A stretch of 13,733 bases of DNA. It comes from TCS55 sp964343505. Its GTDB lineage: Bacteria; Fidelibacterota; Marinisomatia; Marinisomatales; TCS55. The notes under the pieces were generated by a model. It saw only the letters and a list, made by a program, of their open reading frames with translations. It was not told where the DNA came from and did not search any database. The position numbers and the translations under genes were made by a program. The DNA lies in assembly GCA_964343505.1 (NCBI GenBank), contig CAYFJU010000078.1:1-13733 (forward strand), given 5' to 3'. Shown here piece after piece: positions 1-7,903 of this stretch. Each line of letters starts with the position of its first letter. The first letter of the stretch is position 1.

Positions 1-108
1 AAATAGATAACTTAAATTATCAATGTGTAAACCATGTCTCTCCAAGTGTCAGAATTAATACATTCCCTTGTGGATGAAAGCAGAATCTAAACGTACATTT
101 AACGATAA
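1..108. other. Upstream non-coding region before the transporter operon
   Basis: No convincing reading frame, RNA gene or strong inverted repeat is visible here. The operon promoter should lie here or further upstream, but I find no well-spaced -35/-10 pair: TTGTGG at 68-73 has no -10 at 16-18 bases. The first gene has only AT-rich sequence before its ATG and no Shine-Dalgarno motif. Confidence 0.4.
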
Positions 109-1038
109 ATGAATTCACTAATAACCGATATTAGCCAGGAAATTGTGAGCGGTGTTGCATTGGGATCCATCTATGCCCTCATTGCTCTTGGTTTTATCCT
201 GATCTATAAAGCGACGGAAGTGGTCAACTTTGCCCAGGGCGAACTCATGATGGTGGGGGCCTATGTAAATTTTTTTATCATACAATCTTTCACAGGCGGT
301 ATGGGAATGCCTACCTTTTGGACCTTCATAATGGGACTGTTAGGATCGATAATATTTGCAGTCCTATTTGGCTGGTTCTTAGATCTCATTATAAATCGCC
401 CAATGAAAGATGAACCGGTTTTTTCTATTATCATGGCCACCATAAGTATTGCCATTGTTTTGAGGGCAGTGGTAGGTTTGATTGCCGGTCCAATGAGTTT
501 GGTACCGAAATCACCTTTTGGTGGGTCCCATATTCAATTGAGCGGTGTCATTATTTCAATTCTGGATTTGTTCATCATTTGCAGTGCCATTGCATTAGTG
601 GCGGTGTTTTATTACTTTTTTAATAAGACACGTTGGGGCCTCGCTATGCAGGCCACATCAGAAGACCCTATCGCGGCGGAGTTGATGGGCGTTCCTGTTA
701 ATAAAGTGTATTCACTGGTTTGGATTTTTGCAGCCATTGTGGCAGCGGTGAGCGGTGTACTATTGGCACCCCGTGCGGCCATTTTAGATACGAATATGGG
801 ATTTTTGGGACTCAAAGCATTTCCTGCTGCTGTATTGGGGGGCTTTGGATCCATCCCTGGGGCTATAGTCGGCGGTGTCATTTTGGGAATCATTGAAACC
901 ATTAGCATGGGGACCCTGTCCTTCCATTTTAGTTGGGTAAAAGAAATAAATGATATCATTGTTTGGATTGTATTAATCGCAGTTCTCATGATACGCCCCA
1001 CTGGTATTTTGGGAACTGAAGAAATTAAGAAGGTATGA
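109..1038 (+). CDS. livH: LivH-type inner-membrane permease of a branched-chain amino acid family (HAAT) ABC importer
   Basis: This is one of the two membrane subunits forming the translocation pore of a Liv-type importer. The 309-residue protein is very hydrophobic, with about eight membrane segments (roughly 12-33, 46-60, 72-93, 104-126, 147-170, 202-222, 235-265 and 282-296). LivH hallmarks are visible: GSIYALIALGFILIYK at 19-34, VVNFAQGELMMVGAY at 38-52, the ATPase-coupling loop around 174-200 (TRWGLAMQATSEDPIAAELM), and the C-terminal AFPAAVLGGFGSIPGAIVGG at 237-256. Length is normal for the family. The ATG at 109 is the only start compatible with the first helix; no Shine-Dalgarno motif precedes it. 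Its stop overlaps the start of livM, so the two permeases are translationally coupled. The family is known for leucine, isoleucine and valine, but many members carry aromatic acids, amides or other small organic acids; the ligand here is unknown. Confidence 0.95.
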   Translation: MNSLITDISQEIVSGVALGSIYALIALGFILIYKATEVVNFAQGELMMVGAYVNFFIIQSFTGGMGMPTFWTFIMGLLGSIIFAVLFGWFLDLIINRPMKDEPVFSIIMATISIAIVLRAVVGLIAGPMSLVPKSPFGGSHIQLSGVIISILDLFIICSAIALVAVFYYFFNKTRWGLAMQATSEDPIAAELMGVPVNKVYSLVWIFAAIVAAVSGVLLAPRAAILDTNMGFLGLKAFPAAVLGGFGSIPGAIVGGVILGIIETISMGTLSFHFSWVKEINDIIVWIVLIAVLMIRPTGILGTEEIKKV

Positions 1039-2069
1039 TGAAGGGCCGTTACGCAGACGAAAATTTAAAATGGATTCCTGCCTTAATTGGGTTGGTGATT
1101 CTACTACCCTTTATGTTAAAGGGGATTACCTTTAGTTATAAATATTATCTTTATATTTTAAATACGATTGGGATTTATATCATCCTCACTGTGGGGTTGG
1201 ATATTTTGTCAGGATACACCGGTTTAATTTCATTAGGGCATGCTGGATTTTTGGCAATTGGTGCCTATATATCCGCTATCTTGGTAGACCAAGTGGGACT
1301 TCCATTTGGGATGTCCCTTATTGTATCGCCGATCATCGCGGGCCTTTTTGGATTTATTATTGGCTTCCCCGCACTGCGAGTTTCAGGGATGTATTTGGGA
1401 TTGACCACCATGGGGTTTGGATTCATTATTCGCCGGTTGATCATTGCCTTGCGGGAATGGACCCAGGGCTCCGGTGGCCTGGCTGTCTCCTCTCCAGAAC
1501 TATTTGGGTTCACATTTAACGGTGACTGGGCAAATTATTTTCTGGTTTGGACTTTGGCGTTACTATCTATCGTTGCTTCTCGACGTATGATGAAGTCTAA
1601 GGTCGGCCGGGCCTTTATGGCGATTCGAGATTCAGAACAAGCAGCAGAGGCTTCTGGTATCAACTTGGCCCAATATAAAATGATGTCTTTTTTCATTTCC
1701 GGAGTCTTTGCGGGTTTGGCTGGCGTACTCATGGCCCACACCAATCACTTTATCTCCACAGATCATTTTGATAATATGCTTTCTATTTACTTTATCATTA
1801 TGGTGTTGGTAGGCGGAATTGGTTCCATTTACGGGGCAGTTTTAGGTACCATCTTTATCGTGTTCCTGGAAAACCTGATCGTACCGATTATTGAGGAAGG
1901 ACTGCATGCAATGTTTCAAGTGGAAGCGGGAGATATTGAATCACTTATTTTCGGTTTAATCATGTTTCTGTTTATTATATTCCAGCCCACAGGGCTATAT
2001 GGAATGTGGCTGAAGATGCGAATTTACTGGAAACTTTTTCCATTTAACCCAAAACAACGGTTTACTTAA
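1035..2069 (+). CDS. livM: LivM-type inner-membrane permease of the same ABC importer
   Basis: This is the second pore subunit, expected to pair with LivH. Its 344 residues include the LivM signature GYTGLISLGHAGFLAIGAY at 60-78, LRVSGMYLGLTTMGFGFIIR at 114-133, and a coupling loop near 191-215 (GRAFMAIRDSEQAAEASG). LVGGIGSIYGAVLGTIF lies at 258-274, and the C-terminal tail FQPTGLYGMW at 316-325 is typical of the family. The start overlaps the livH stop in an ATGATG arrangement. ATG at 1035 or 1038 could be used; AAGAAGG at 1028-1033 gives slightly better spacing to 1038. Only about 20 bases separate it from the probable start of the first binding-protein gene, so it belongs to the same transcript. 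Confidence 0.95.
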   Translation: MMKGRYADENLKWIPALIGLVILLPFMLKGITFSYKYYLYILNTIGIYIILTVGLDILSGYTGLISLGHAGFLAIGAYISAILVDQVGLPFGMSLIVSPIIAGLFGFIIGFPALRVSGMYLGLTTMGFGFIIRRLIIALREWTQGSGGLAVSSPELFGFTFNGDWANYFLVWTLALLSIVASRRMMKSKVGRAFMAIRDSEQAAEASGINLAQYKMMSFFISGVFAGLAGVLMAHTNHFISTDHFDNMLSIYFIIMVLVGGIGSIYGAVLGTIFIVFLENLIVPIIEEGLHAMFQVEAGDIESLIFGLIMFLFIIFQPTGLYGMWLKMRIYWKLFPFNPKQRFT

Positions 2070-2080
2070 TCAATATGGAT

Positions 2081-2085
2081 AGAGG
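2081..2085 (+). promoter_or_regulatory. Ribosome binding site that decides the start of the first binding protein
   Basis: AGAGG lies 7 bases before the ATG at 2093, whereas nothing similar precedes the in-frame ATG at 2075. Starting at 2093 also gives a compact lipoprotein signal peptide with cysteine 19, the same position as in the paralogue downstream. Confidence 0.55.
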
Positions 2086-2092
2086 TCTAATC

Positions 2093-3262
2093 ATGAAAAT
2101 GTTACAATCATTTATCACAACAATATTAGCGCTGTTTATCGTAGGATGCGATGGCCCGGGTGGATCACCGGGTGTAACAGAGAATGAAATATTAATCGGC
2201 AATGTTCAGGACTTAAGCGGTCCAATGAAGGAATTGGGTAAAATAATTCCCGCTGGATCGAACCTTTATTTTGATTATGTCAATGGCAAGGGTGGTGTCC
2301 ATGGTCGTAATATTAAAATGTTGGTTGAAGATGCCCAATACAATCCCCAGAAAACGGTGGTTGCGGTTAAGAAATTAATCGAAAAAGAACAGGTTTTCTG
2401 TCTATATAATGTTATCGGTACTTCGCCGGCAGAAGCGGTTCGGCCTTTATTAGAAGAGTCTGAAATTCCATTGATTGCACCGGCGACTCAATCGGGGACC
2501 ATGTCGGATATGAGTCGGCCCGCCGCACGCTATATTTTTCATACGGATACGGGCTATGATATCCAGGCACGTATTTTAACGGAATATATATTGGGGATGG
2601 ATGCGGAGGCAGTAATCGGTGTGATTTACCAGGATGATGATTATGGTGAAAATGTAATTAAGGGGATTGAAGAAGCAGAAGCAGAATTGGGCCTATCCGT
2701 GCAAAAAGAGGGGTTCCAACGGGGTGCCACAGATTTTTCCGGCCAGGTGATGAATCTTCTGAAAGGCGAATGTTCCCATGTGATTATTGCGGGTATTGTG
2801 AAAGAACCGATCATCATTATGAAAACGGCAGAAGCCATGGGTTTTTCGCCTCAATTCATGGGTATAAGTCCCACAATGGATCATCGTGTGGCATTGGCGG
2901 CAGGGCCCGCAGGAGAAGGGTTTATATCAGCAAACTTTGCCCACCTCTGGAATTCAGATTATGAAATACCCAAATTTTACCGTGAGCTTTGTGAAAGGGC
3001 CCAGGTCCCAAAAGCCATGATGGGTATGTATCACTATTATGGATTTACTACTGCCATGGTTTTAGTGGAGGGCTTAGAACGAGCCGGGAAAAATCCCACA
3101 CGGAAAAAACTGATTCGCGGCATGGAAACATTCAATAATTGGGATGGGGCCGGCACCCAGCCTATTACTTACAACCGAAATGATCATGCCGGTGCTGAGG
3201 CAGTTATTTTGGTTCAAATCCAGGACGGTGTTCAAAAAACAATCACCGAATGGTTAGAATAA
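2093..3262 (+). CDS. Periplasmic-type ligand-binding lipoprotein 1 (Peripla_BP_6 / LivJ-LivK family)
   Basis: Extracytoplasmic receptor for the Liv-type importer. From the chosen start it has 389 residues. The N-terminus is a lipoprotein signal: Lys2, a hydrophobic core, and the lipobox IVGC ending at Cys19. The mature part begins Cys-Asp; in E. coli an Asp at +2 keeps lipoproteins at the inner membrane, although that rule may not hold here. Family features are GVTENEILIGNVQDLSGP after the signal, the VNGKGGVHGR segment, EDAQYNPQKTV, the ligand-pocket stretch VIGTSPAEAVRPLL, IPLIAPATQSGTMSDM, and IYQDDDYGEN. The next gene encodes a close paralogue of identical length. Two receptors for one permease pair suggest two related ligands. 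An in-frame ATG at 2075 would add six residues but has no ribosome binding site. Binding of a branched-chain amino acid itself is not shown. Confidence 0.93.
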   Translation: MKMLQSFITTILALFIVGCDGPGGSPGVTENEILIGNVQDLSGPMKELGKIIPAGSNLYFDYVNGKGGVHGRNIKMLVEDAQYNPQKTVVAVKKLIEKEQVFCLYNVIGTSPAEAVRPLLEESEIPLIAPATQSGTMSDMSRPAARYIFHTDTGYDIQARILTEYILGMDAEAVIGVIYQDDDYGENVIKGIEEAEAELGLSVQKEGFQRGATDFSGQVMNLLKGECSHVIIAGIVKEPIIIMKTAEAMGFSPQFMGISPTMDHRVALAAGPAGEGFISANFAHLWNSDYEIPKFYRELCERAQVPKAMMGMYHYYGFTTAMVLVEGLERAGKNPTRKKLIRGMETFNNWDGAGTQPITYNRNDHAGAEAVILVQIQDGVQKTITEWLE

Positions 3263-3305
3263 AAAAAGAGTTAGAATTTCTTAAAGTTAAAAAGGAGAAA
3301 ACAAA

Positions 3306-4475
3306 ATGAAACAGATTACAAAACCCATGATTGCTTTGCTTTTTTTGGCAATGATTGGATGCGGCGGAGGTGCCAAAGCACCGGGTGTGACGGATACGGA
3401 ACTTTTGTTGGGTAACATCACAGATGTAAGCGGCCCGATTAAAGAATTGGGTGGTCTTATTTCCAAAGGGACAGCCATGTATGTTGACCATGTGAATTCA
3501 CAAGGTGGTATACACGGGCGTCAAATAAAATTACTGGTGGAAGATGCCCAATATAATCCCCAGAAAACGGTTGTGGCGGCAAAGAAGCTGATAGAAAAAG
3601 AACAGGTTTTTTGCCTTTTTGGTGTCATAGGAACTTCCCATACAGAAGCCATACGAAGCCTTTTGGCAGAAAATAAGATTCCCTTGATTGCCCCGGCGAC
3701 CCAATCGGGGACCATGTCGGATATGAGCCGGCCGGCAGCTAAATACATATTTCATTCCGAGCTTGGTTATAACAGGCAAACCGAAATACTGGTGGACTAT
3801 GCCCTGGAACAAAATCCAAATGCAACTATCGGCATTATTTACCAGGATGATGATTACGGTGAAAATGCGGTTAAAGGCGCTGAAGCATCGGAAAAGAAGC
3901 ACGGTATTTCCATTCAAAAGGAAGCATTCCAAAGAGGAACAACTGATTTTACCGGCCAAGTCCGAAATGTCATGAAGGGTGGTTGTGACGTTGTGCTGCT
4001 AGCCGCAATTGTAAAAGAACCGATCATTATTCTTAAGACAGCTGCAGCCATGGGTTATAAGCCACAGTTTATGGGATTAGGGCCAACCATGGATCACAGG
4101 GTTCCCTTGGCAGCAGGGGCAGCAGGCGAAGGATTTATTTCAGCGAATTTAGCCCATATGTGGAATTCGGATGATCCTTCTGCAGTCCAATACCGGAAAT
4201 TGTGCGAAGCCAATAATGTACCGGAAAAAATGAGGGGGATGTACCATTTTTACGGTGTTAACCTTGGGCAAATTCTTATTGAAGGGCTAAAAAGAGCGGG
4301 TAAGAATCCAACACGTAGAAGTTTGATCAGAGGGATGGAATCCATTAAAAATTGGGACGGTGCAGCTTCACCGCCTCTTACATGGGGACCTAACGACAGG
4401 GCCGGTGCTGAATCGGCGATGTTGGTCCAGATTATAAATGGTGTTCAAACACCCATTACAGGTTGGCTGGAATAA
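3306..4475 (+). CDS. Periplasmic-type ligand-binding lipoprotein 2, paralogue of the preceding gene
   Basis: Second receptor of the same Peripla_BP_6 family, 389 residues. It has its own lipobox MIGC at Cys19 followed by a glycine run, so the +2 residue is Gly rather than the Asp of its neighbour. It is collinear with binding protein 1 along its whole length, and motifs such as EDAQYNPQKTV, APATQSGTMSDMSRPAA and IYQDDDYGEN are identical. The segment near the expected ligand pocket differs (VIGTSHTEAIRSLL against VIGTSPAEAVRPLL), as does the segment after the shared IFH (SELGYNRQTEIL against TDTGYDIQARIL). The start is well supported: AAGGAG at 3292-3297 lies 8 bases before the ATG, the strongest ribosome binding site in this operon. 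This fits the high receptor-to-permease ratio usual for such importers. Tandem duplication is the likely origin. Confidence 0.94.
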   Translation: MKQITKPMIALLFLAMIGCGGGAKAPGVTDTELLLGNITDVSGPIKELGGLISKGTAMYVDHVNSQGGIHGRQIKLLVEDAQYNPQKTVVAAKKLIEKEQVFCLFGVIGTSHTEAIRSLLAENKIPLIAPATQSGTMSDMSRPAAKYIFHSELGYNRQTEILVDYALEQNPNATIGIIYQDDDYGENAVKGAEASEKKHGISIQKEAFQRGTTDFTGQVRNVMKGGCDVVLLAAIVKEPIIILKTAAAMGYKPQFMGLGPTMDHRVPLAAGAAGEGFISANLAHMWNSDDPSAVQYRKLCEANNVPEKMRGMYHFYGVNLGQILIEGLKRAGKNPTRRSLIRGMESIKNWDGAASPPLTWGPNDRAGAESAMLVQIINGVQTPITGWLE

Positions 4476-4495
4476 GAGAATAAATCAAGTTAACT

Positions 4496-4518
4496 GGGTG
4501 TCACAATCACTGGCACCC
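4496..4518 (+). promoter_or_regulatory. Intergenic hairpin between binding protein 2 and livG
   Basis: GGGTGTCA (4496-4503) pairs with TGGCACCC (4511-4518), giving eight pairs including one G-U, with a 7-base loop. No T-run follows, so it is not a classic intrinsic terminator. It sits where a stabilising 3' structure or partial terminator would keep receptor mRNA more abundant than the downstream ATPase mRNA. The function is inferred. Confidence 0.4.
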
Positions 4519-4526
4519 CATTCTTC

Positions 4527-5294
4527 ATGAATATGAGTCATCTCAACGTCAAAAATGTAACCATGCGCTTTTCCGGTGTGGTGGCCTTGAGCGATGTATC
4601 CCTAAGCGTGAATAAAGGTGAAATTTTTTCACTGATTGGCCCCAATGGTTCAGGAAAATCCACCTTATTCAACTGTATCAATGGGTTTAATCGTCCTCAA
4701 GGAGGGCAAATTGATTACAATGGGCATGATCTGGATATGGCCGCCTCCCATAATGTGATTAAAACAGGTATTTCCCGCACATTTCAAAATATTCAGAATG
4801 TTCCGTACATGACAGTACTGGATAATGTTCTCTTGGGTGCTCATAGCCGAATCGATGCAAAATTCACCCTGAATAGATGGTTCGTTAGATCCTATCGTGA
4901 AAAAGAAGAAGCATTGGCATTAAAGGTCATGGATTTTCTGGGAATTGCCAATTATGAATCCAAATATATGAGTGGTCAACCCTATGGCATTCAAAAATTG
5001 GTTGAAATTGCCAGGGCCCTGGTGCCAAAACCAAAATTGATCCTGATGGATGAACCGGCAGCAGGGATGAATGATCAAGAAACATTTGAGATCGCCCGTA
5101 TCATTAGCGAAATCCGTGAAAAGTTAGGCATCACAGTGATGGTTGTTGAACACGATATGAATTTGGTCATGAGTATTTCAGACCGAATTGGTGTGTTGGA
5201 TTCAGGTAAAATAATTACCATTGGATTACCGGGTGAAGTAAAGGCCCATCCAAAAGTATTGGAAGCATATTTGGGAGAAGGCTTCGATGCTTAA
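4527..5294 (+). CDS. livG: LivG-type ATPase subunit of the ABC importer
   Basis: Cytoplasmic ATP-binding subunit that drives transport as a heterodimer with LivF; 255 residues, normal for LivG. Walker A is GPNGSGKST at 38-46, the Q-loop is FQN around Gln87, Walker B is LILMDE at 171-176 followed by PAAGMND, and the switch histidine is His209 in VVEHDM. The LivG-specific C-terminus (VLEAYLGEG) is present. The ABC signature is unusual: SGQPYGIQK at 149-157 in place of LSxGQ or the common LivG version AYGQQRRLE. The start is uncertain between ATG 4527 and ATG 4533; neither has a clear Shine-Dalgarno sequence. Its 3' end overlaps livF by 8 bases. Confidence 0.95.
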   Translation: MNMSHLNVKNVTMRFSGVVALSDVSLSVNKGEIFSLIGPNGSGKSTLFNCINGFNRPQGGQIDYNGHDLDMAASHNVIKTGISRTFQNIQNVPYMTVLDNVLLGAHSRIDAKFTLNRWFVRSYREKEEALALKVMDFLGIANYESKYMSGQPYGIQKLVEIARALVPKPKLILMDEPAAGMNDQETFEIARIISEIREKLGITVMVVEHDMNLVMSISDRIGVLDSGKIITIGLPGEVKAHPKVLEAYLGEGFDA

Positions 5295-6027
5295 ACTGAT
5301 CGGTGTTGAAACCTATTACGGTAAAATAAAAGCGCTTCATGGTGTCTCCCTGGAAGTACAGGAGGGTCAACTGGTCTGTATCTTGGGGGCCAACGGCGCC
5401 GGAAAATCCACCATCCTGAAAACCATCAGCGGACTGGTGGAACCGGAATATGGTACGATTCATTTTAATGACCAACGTATCGACAGAATGGATGCGGAGG
5501 ATATTGTAAAATTGGGTATTGGCCATGTCCCGGAATGGCGTCGAATATTCGCTGAGTTAACTGTAGAAGAAAATCTGCAAATGGGCGGATTCCTATTGAA
5601 AGATAAGGATATCATTCATGATAGGATGGAGGAAGCGTTCCATCATTTTCCAATCCTGAAAAAACGGCGCAACCAACAAGCGGGGAATATGAGTGGGGGA
5701 GAGCAGCAAATGCTGGCCATTTCACGCGCCCTCATGTTGAAACCAAAACTATTATTATTAGATGAGCCATCCTTAGGGCTTTCGCCATTATTGGTTCAGG
5801 ATATTTTTTCCACCATTAAAGAATTGCATAAAGCCGGGACAACGATCTTGCTGGTAGAGCAAAATGTGAACCAAGCGTTAAAAATTGCCGATTATGGTTA
5901 TGTTCTTACCACAGGTAAAATTTTTCTTAGCGGCACCTATGATGAATTGTTAGAAGAAGAAAAGGTTCGTGAACAATATTTAGGTGAGGGAAAATATAAC
6001 CGCCGTGCCAAAGTGTGGAGTGGATGA
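5287..6027 (+). CDS. livF: LivF-type ATPase subunit of the ABC importer
   Basis: Second nucleotide-binding subunit, 246 residues. Walker A is GANGAGKST at 34-42, the signature is MSGGEQQ at 135-141, Walker B is LLLLDE at 155-160, and the D-loop is PSLGLSP. As in most LivF proteins, the switch histidine position is a glutamine (VEQN, Gln192). The LivF motif near 80-97 reads VPEWRRIFAELTVEENL, with Trp where Gly is usual. GGAG at 5274-5277 lies 9 bases upstream of the ATG, and the start overlaps the livG stop by 8 bases, so synthesis is coupled. The gene runs directly into the acyl-CoA ligase gene, which links import to CoA activation of the imported compound. Confidence 0.95.
   Translation: MLKLIGVETYYGKIKALHGVSLEVQEGQLVCILGANGAGKSTILKTISGLVEPEYGTIHFNDQRIDRMDAEDIVKLGIGHVPEWRRIFAELTVEENLQMGGFLLKDKDIIHDRMEEAFHHFPILKKRRNQQAGNMSGGEQQMLAISRALMLKPKLLLLDEPSLGLSPLLVQDIFSTIKELHKAGTTILLVEQNVNQALKIADYGYVLTTGKIFLSGTYDELLEEEKVREQYLGEGKYNRRAKVWSG
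6017..6020 (+). promoter_or_regulatory. Ribosome binding site for the acyl-CoA ligase gene
   Basis: GGAG lies inside the last codons of livF, 6 bases before ATG 6027 and 3 bases before ATG 6024. The spacing favours 6027 (or 6024, which overlaps the livF stop as ATGA) over the in-frame GTG at 6015. Confidence 0.5.
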
Positions 6028-7853
6028 TGGATATTAATTATAATACCTACAATACAATTCCCAAATTATTTTGGCGGCAGGTAACCGATTTTTCCGATAA
6101 GATTTCTATTTGGGATAAAAAAGAAGGATTATGGCAGTCCACCACTTGGGGAGAATATGGAAGCCATGCCAGAGATATTGGTAATGCCTTATTGGCATCC
6201 GGCATTAAAAAAGGCGATAAAATATCAATCTTGAGTCAAACGAGGAGTGATTGGGTCTATTGTGATATGGGGATCATATCAATCGGATGTGTTACGGCAC
6301 CTATTTATCACTCCAATACGAATGAACAAGTATTTTATATCGCGAATCAGAGTGACAGTGTATTTGCATTTGTAGAAGATCAAGAACAATTGGATAAAAT
6401 GTTAGCCATATGGGATCGTTTACCCAACATAAAACAAATTGTAGTTATGGATCATTATTCTCCCACAGATTTACCCAATGTCTGCTCATTAGATGACTTT
6501 ATTCAATTGGGTCAGCAATACGGTAAGGATTATCCGGATCAATTTGTGGAATCAATCCATGCGGGACAGCCGGATGATATAATCAGTTTCACTTATACAT
6601 CGGGTACCACTGGAAATCCAAAAGCGGGGATGTATACAAGTTGGAATATCATTGCCAGTGCCAAGGAATTGCCCAATGCAATTGGGGTAAAACGAGATGA
6701 TTTTTATGTCTGCTTTCTGCCCATGGCCCATATAGCTGAACGATTGGTGGGACATTTCATTCGGTTATTTACAGGACATCCGGCCGCTTTTGCAGAAAGT
6801 ATTGAGGATATGCCTCAAAATATTCGACAAACCGGTCCAACGGTTGTTTTTGGCACACCAAGGGTTTGGGAAAAATTTTATGCCAAAATCATGACGGGAA
6901 TTGGTGATGCTACATGGATTCAGCAAAAAATTTACCATTGGGCAATCGGTGTAGGGAAAATAGTAAGTGATAAGAAAATTGCCGGCGAATCCCTATCAAT
7001 TTGGCATCGGTTGAAAGGATGGCTGGCCCACTTATTGGTTTTGGAAAAAATTAAAGATATTTTTGGCGGGAATATCCGTTGTATGCTCACCGGTGCGGCG
7101 CCCATTTCAAAGGAGATTATTCATTTTTTCAATTGGGTCGGTGTGGAAGTTTATGAAGCGTTTGGTATGACAGAAACCTCTGGTATCATTTCCGTAAATT
7201 CAACAGGGAAAACAAAGATTGGTTCTGTTGGCTTACCCATAAAGGGGACTGAAATAAAGATTATGGAAGATGGTGAAATTTGTTGTCGGGGCGATCAGAA
7301 TATCCAGGGATATTATAAAAATGAGGAAGCAACAGATGAATTGCTCCATCCCGATGGAGAAGGCGGTTTTTGGCTTCATACGGGAGATGTGGGCCATGTG
7401 GATGAAGATGGATATTTATTTATTACCGATCGAAAAAAAGATATCATTATTACCGCCGGCGGAAAAAATGTTGCCCCTCAGAATATTGAAAACCTGATGA
7501 AAACCAGTCCCTATATTTCTCAGGCCATGGTTATAGGAGACAAAAAACCTTATTTAACTATGTTGGTTACTTTGGATGAAGATGAGATAACCAAATTTGC
7601 CCGGGACCGTAAAATTCTTTATCAGGATTTGGGAGATCTGACCAAAAAAGAGGAAGTAATTGATCTGCTGAATCATGTTATTAAAGAAAAAAATAAAGAT
7701 TTGGCATCTTACGAGTCCGTTAAAAAATTCCGCATATTAGAAGAAGAATTAGATCAAGATAAAGACGAAGTAACACCCACCCTAAAGGTAAAACGGAAGG
7801 TAGTGACAGCAAACAATCAAGATTTAATTGATGCCATGTATACAGGTCGATAA
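6027..7853 (+). CDS. AMP-forming acyl-CoA ligase, long-chain (FAA1/ACSL) group
   Basis: Cytoplasmic or membrane-associated enzyme that converts a carboxylic acid, ATP and CoA to the acyl-CoA, AMP and pyrophosphate. It has 608 residues from ATG 6027, typical of the bacterial FAA1-like group. Motifs, numbered from that start: phosphate loop YTSGTTGNPK at 190-199, LTGAAPIS at 354-361, adenine/acyl motif YEAFGMTETSG at 376-386, HTGDVG at 451-456, the hinge region TDRKKDIIITAGGKNVAP at 467-484, and the C-terminal TPTLKVKR at 583-590, whose first lysine (587) matches the adenylation lysine. All expected catalytic elements are present, so it should be active. The phosphate loop continues AGMYTSWN instead of the common GVMLSHxN. 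Placement immediately after the importer suggests it activates the imported acid. The chain-length name is only a family label; aromatic, branched or cyclic acids are equally possible. Confidence 0.93.
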   Translation: MDINYNTYNTIPKLFWRQVTDFSDKISIWDKKEGLWQSTTWGEYGSHARDIGNALLASGIKKGDKISILSQTRSDWVYCDMGIISIGCVTAPIYHSNTNEQVFYIANQSDSVFAFVEDQEQLDKMLAIWDRLPNIKQIVVMDHYSPTDLPNVCSLDDFIQLGQQYGKDYPDQFVESIHAGQPDDIISFTYTSGTTGNPKAGMYTSWNIIASAKELPNAIGVKRDDFYVCFLPMAHIAERLVGHFIRLFTGHPAAFAESIEDMPQNIRQTGPTVVFGTPRVWEKFYAKIMTGIGDATWIQQKIYHWAIGVGKIVSDKKIAGESLSIWHRLKGWLAHLLVLEKIKDIFGGNIRCMLTGAAPISKEIIHFFNWVGVEVYEAFGMTETSGIISVNSTGKTKIGSVGLPIKGTEIKIMEDGEICCRGDQNIQGYYKNEEATDELLHPDGEGGFWLHTGDVGHVDEDGYLFITDRKKDIIITAGGKNVAPQNIENLMKTSPYISQAMVIGDKKPYLTMLVTLDEDEITKFARDRKILYQDLGDLTKKEEVIDLLNHVIKEKNKDLASYESVKKFRILEEELDQDKDEVTPTLKVKRKVVTANNQDLIDAMYTGR

Positions 7854-7903
7854 ATGCAACTGCACACTTCATTGTCACTTTAAATTATCTCCAAACCTAA
7901 ATA

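Noticed and set aside
3531..3959. Minus-strand frame of 142 codons opposite binding protein 2
   Set aside because: Antisense shadow of a well-supported receptor gene; no family features and no ribosome binding context.
6015..6026. GTG at 6015 as the start of the acyl-CoA ligase
   Set aside because: It lies within the GTGGAG that serves as the ribosome binding site, and ATG 6027 (or 6024) is better placed.
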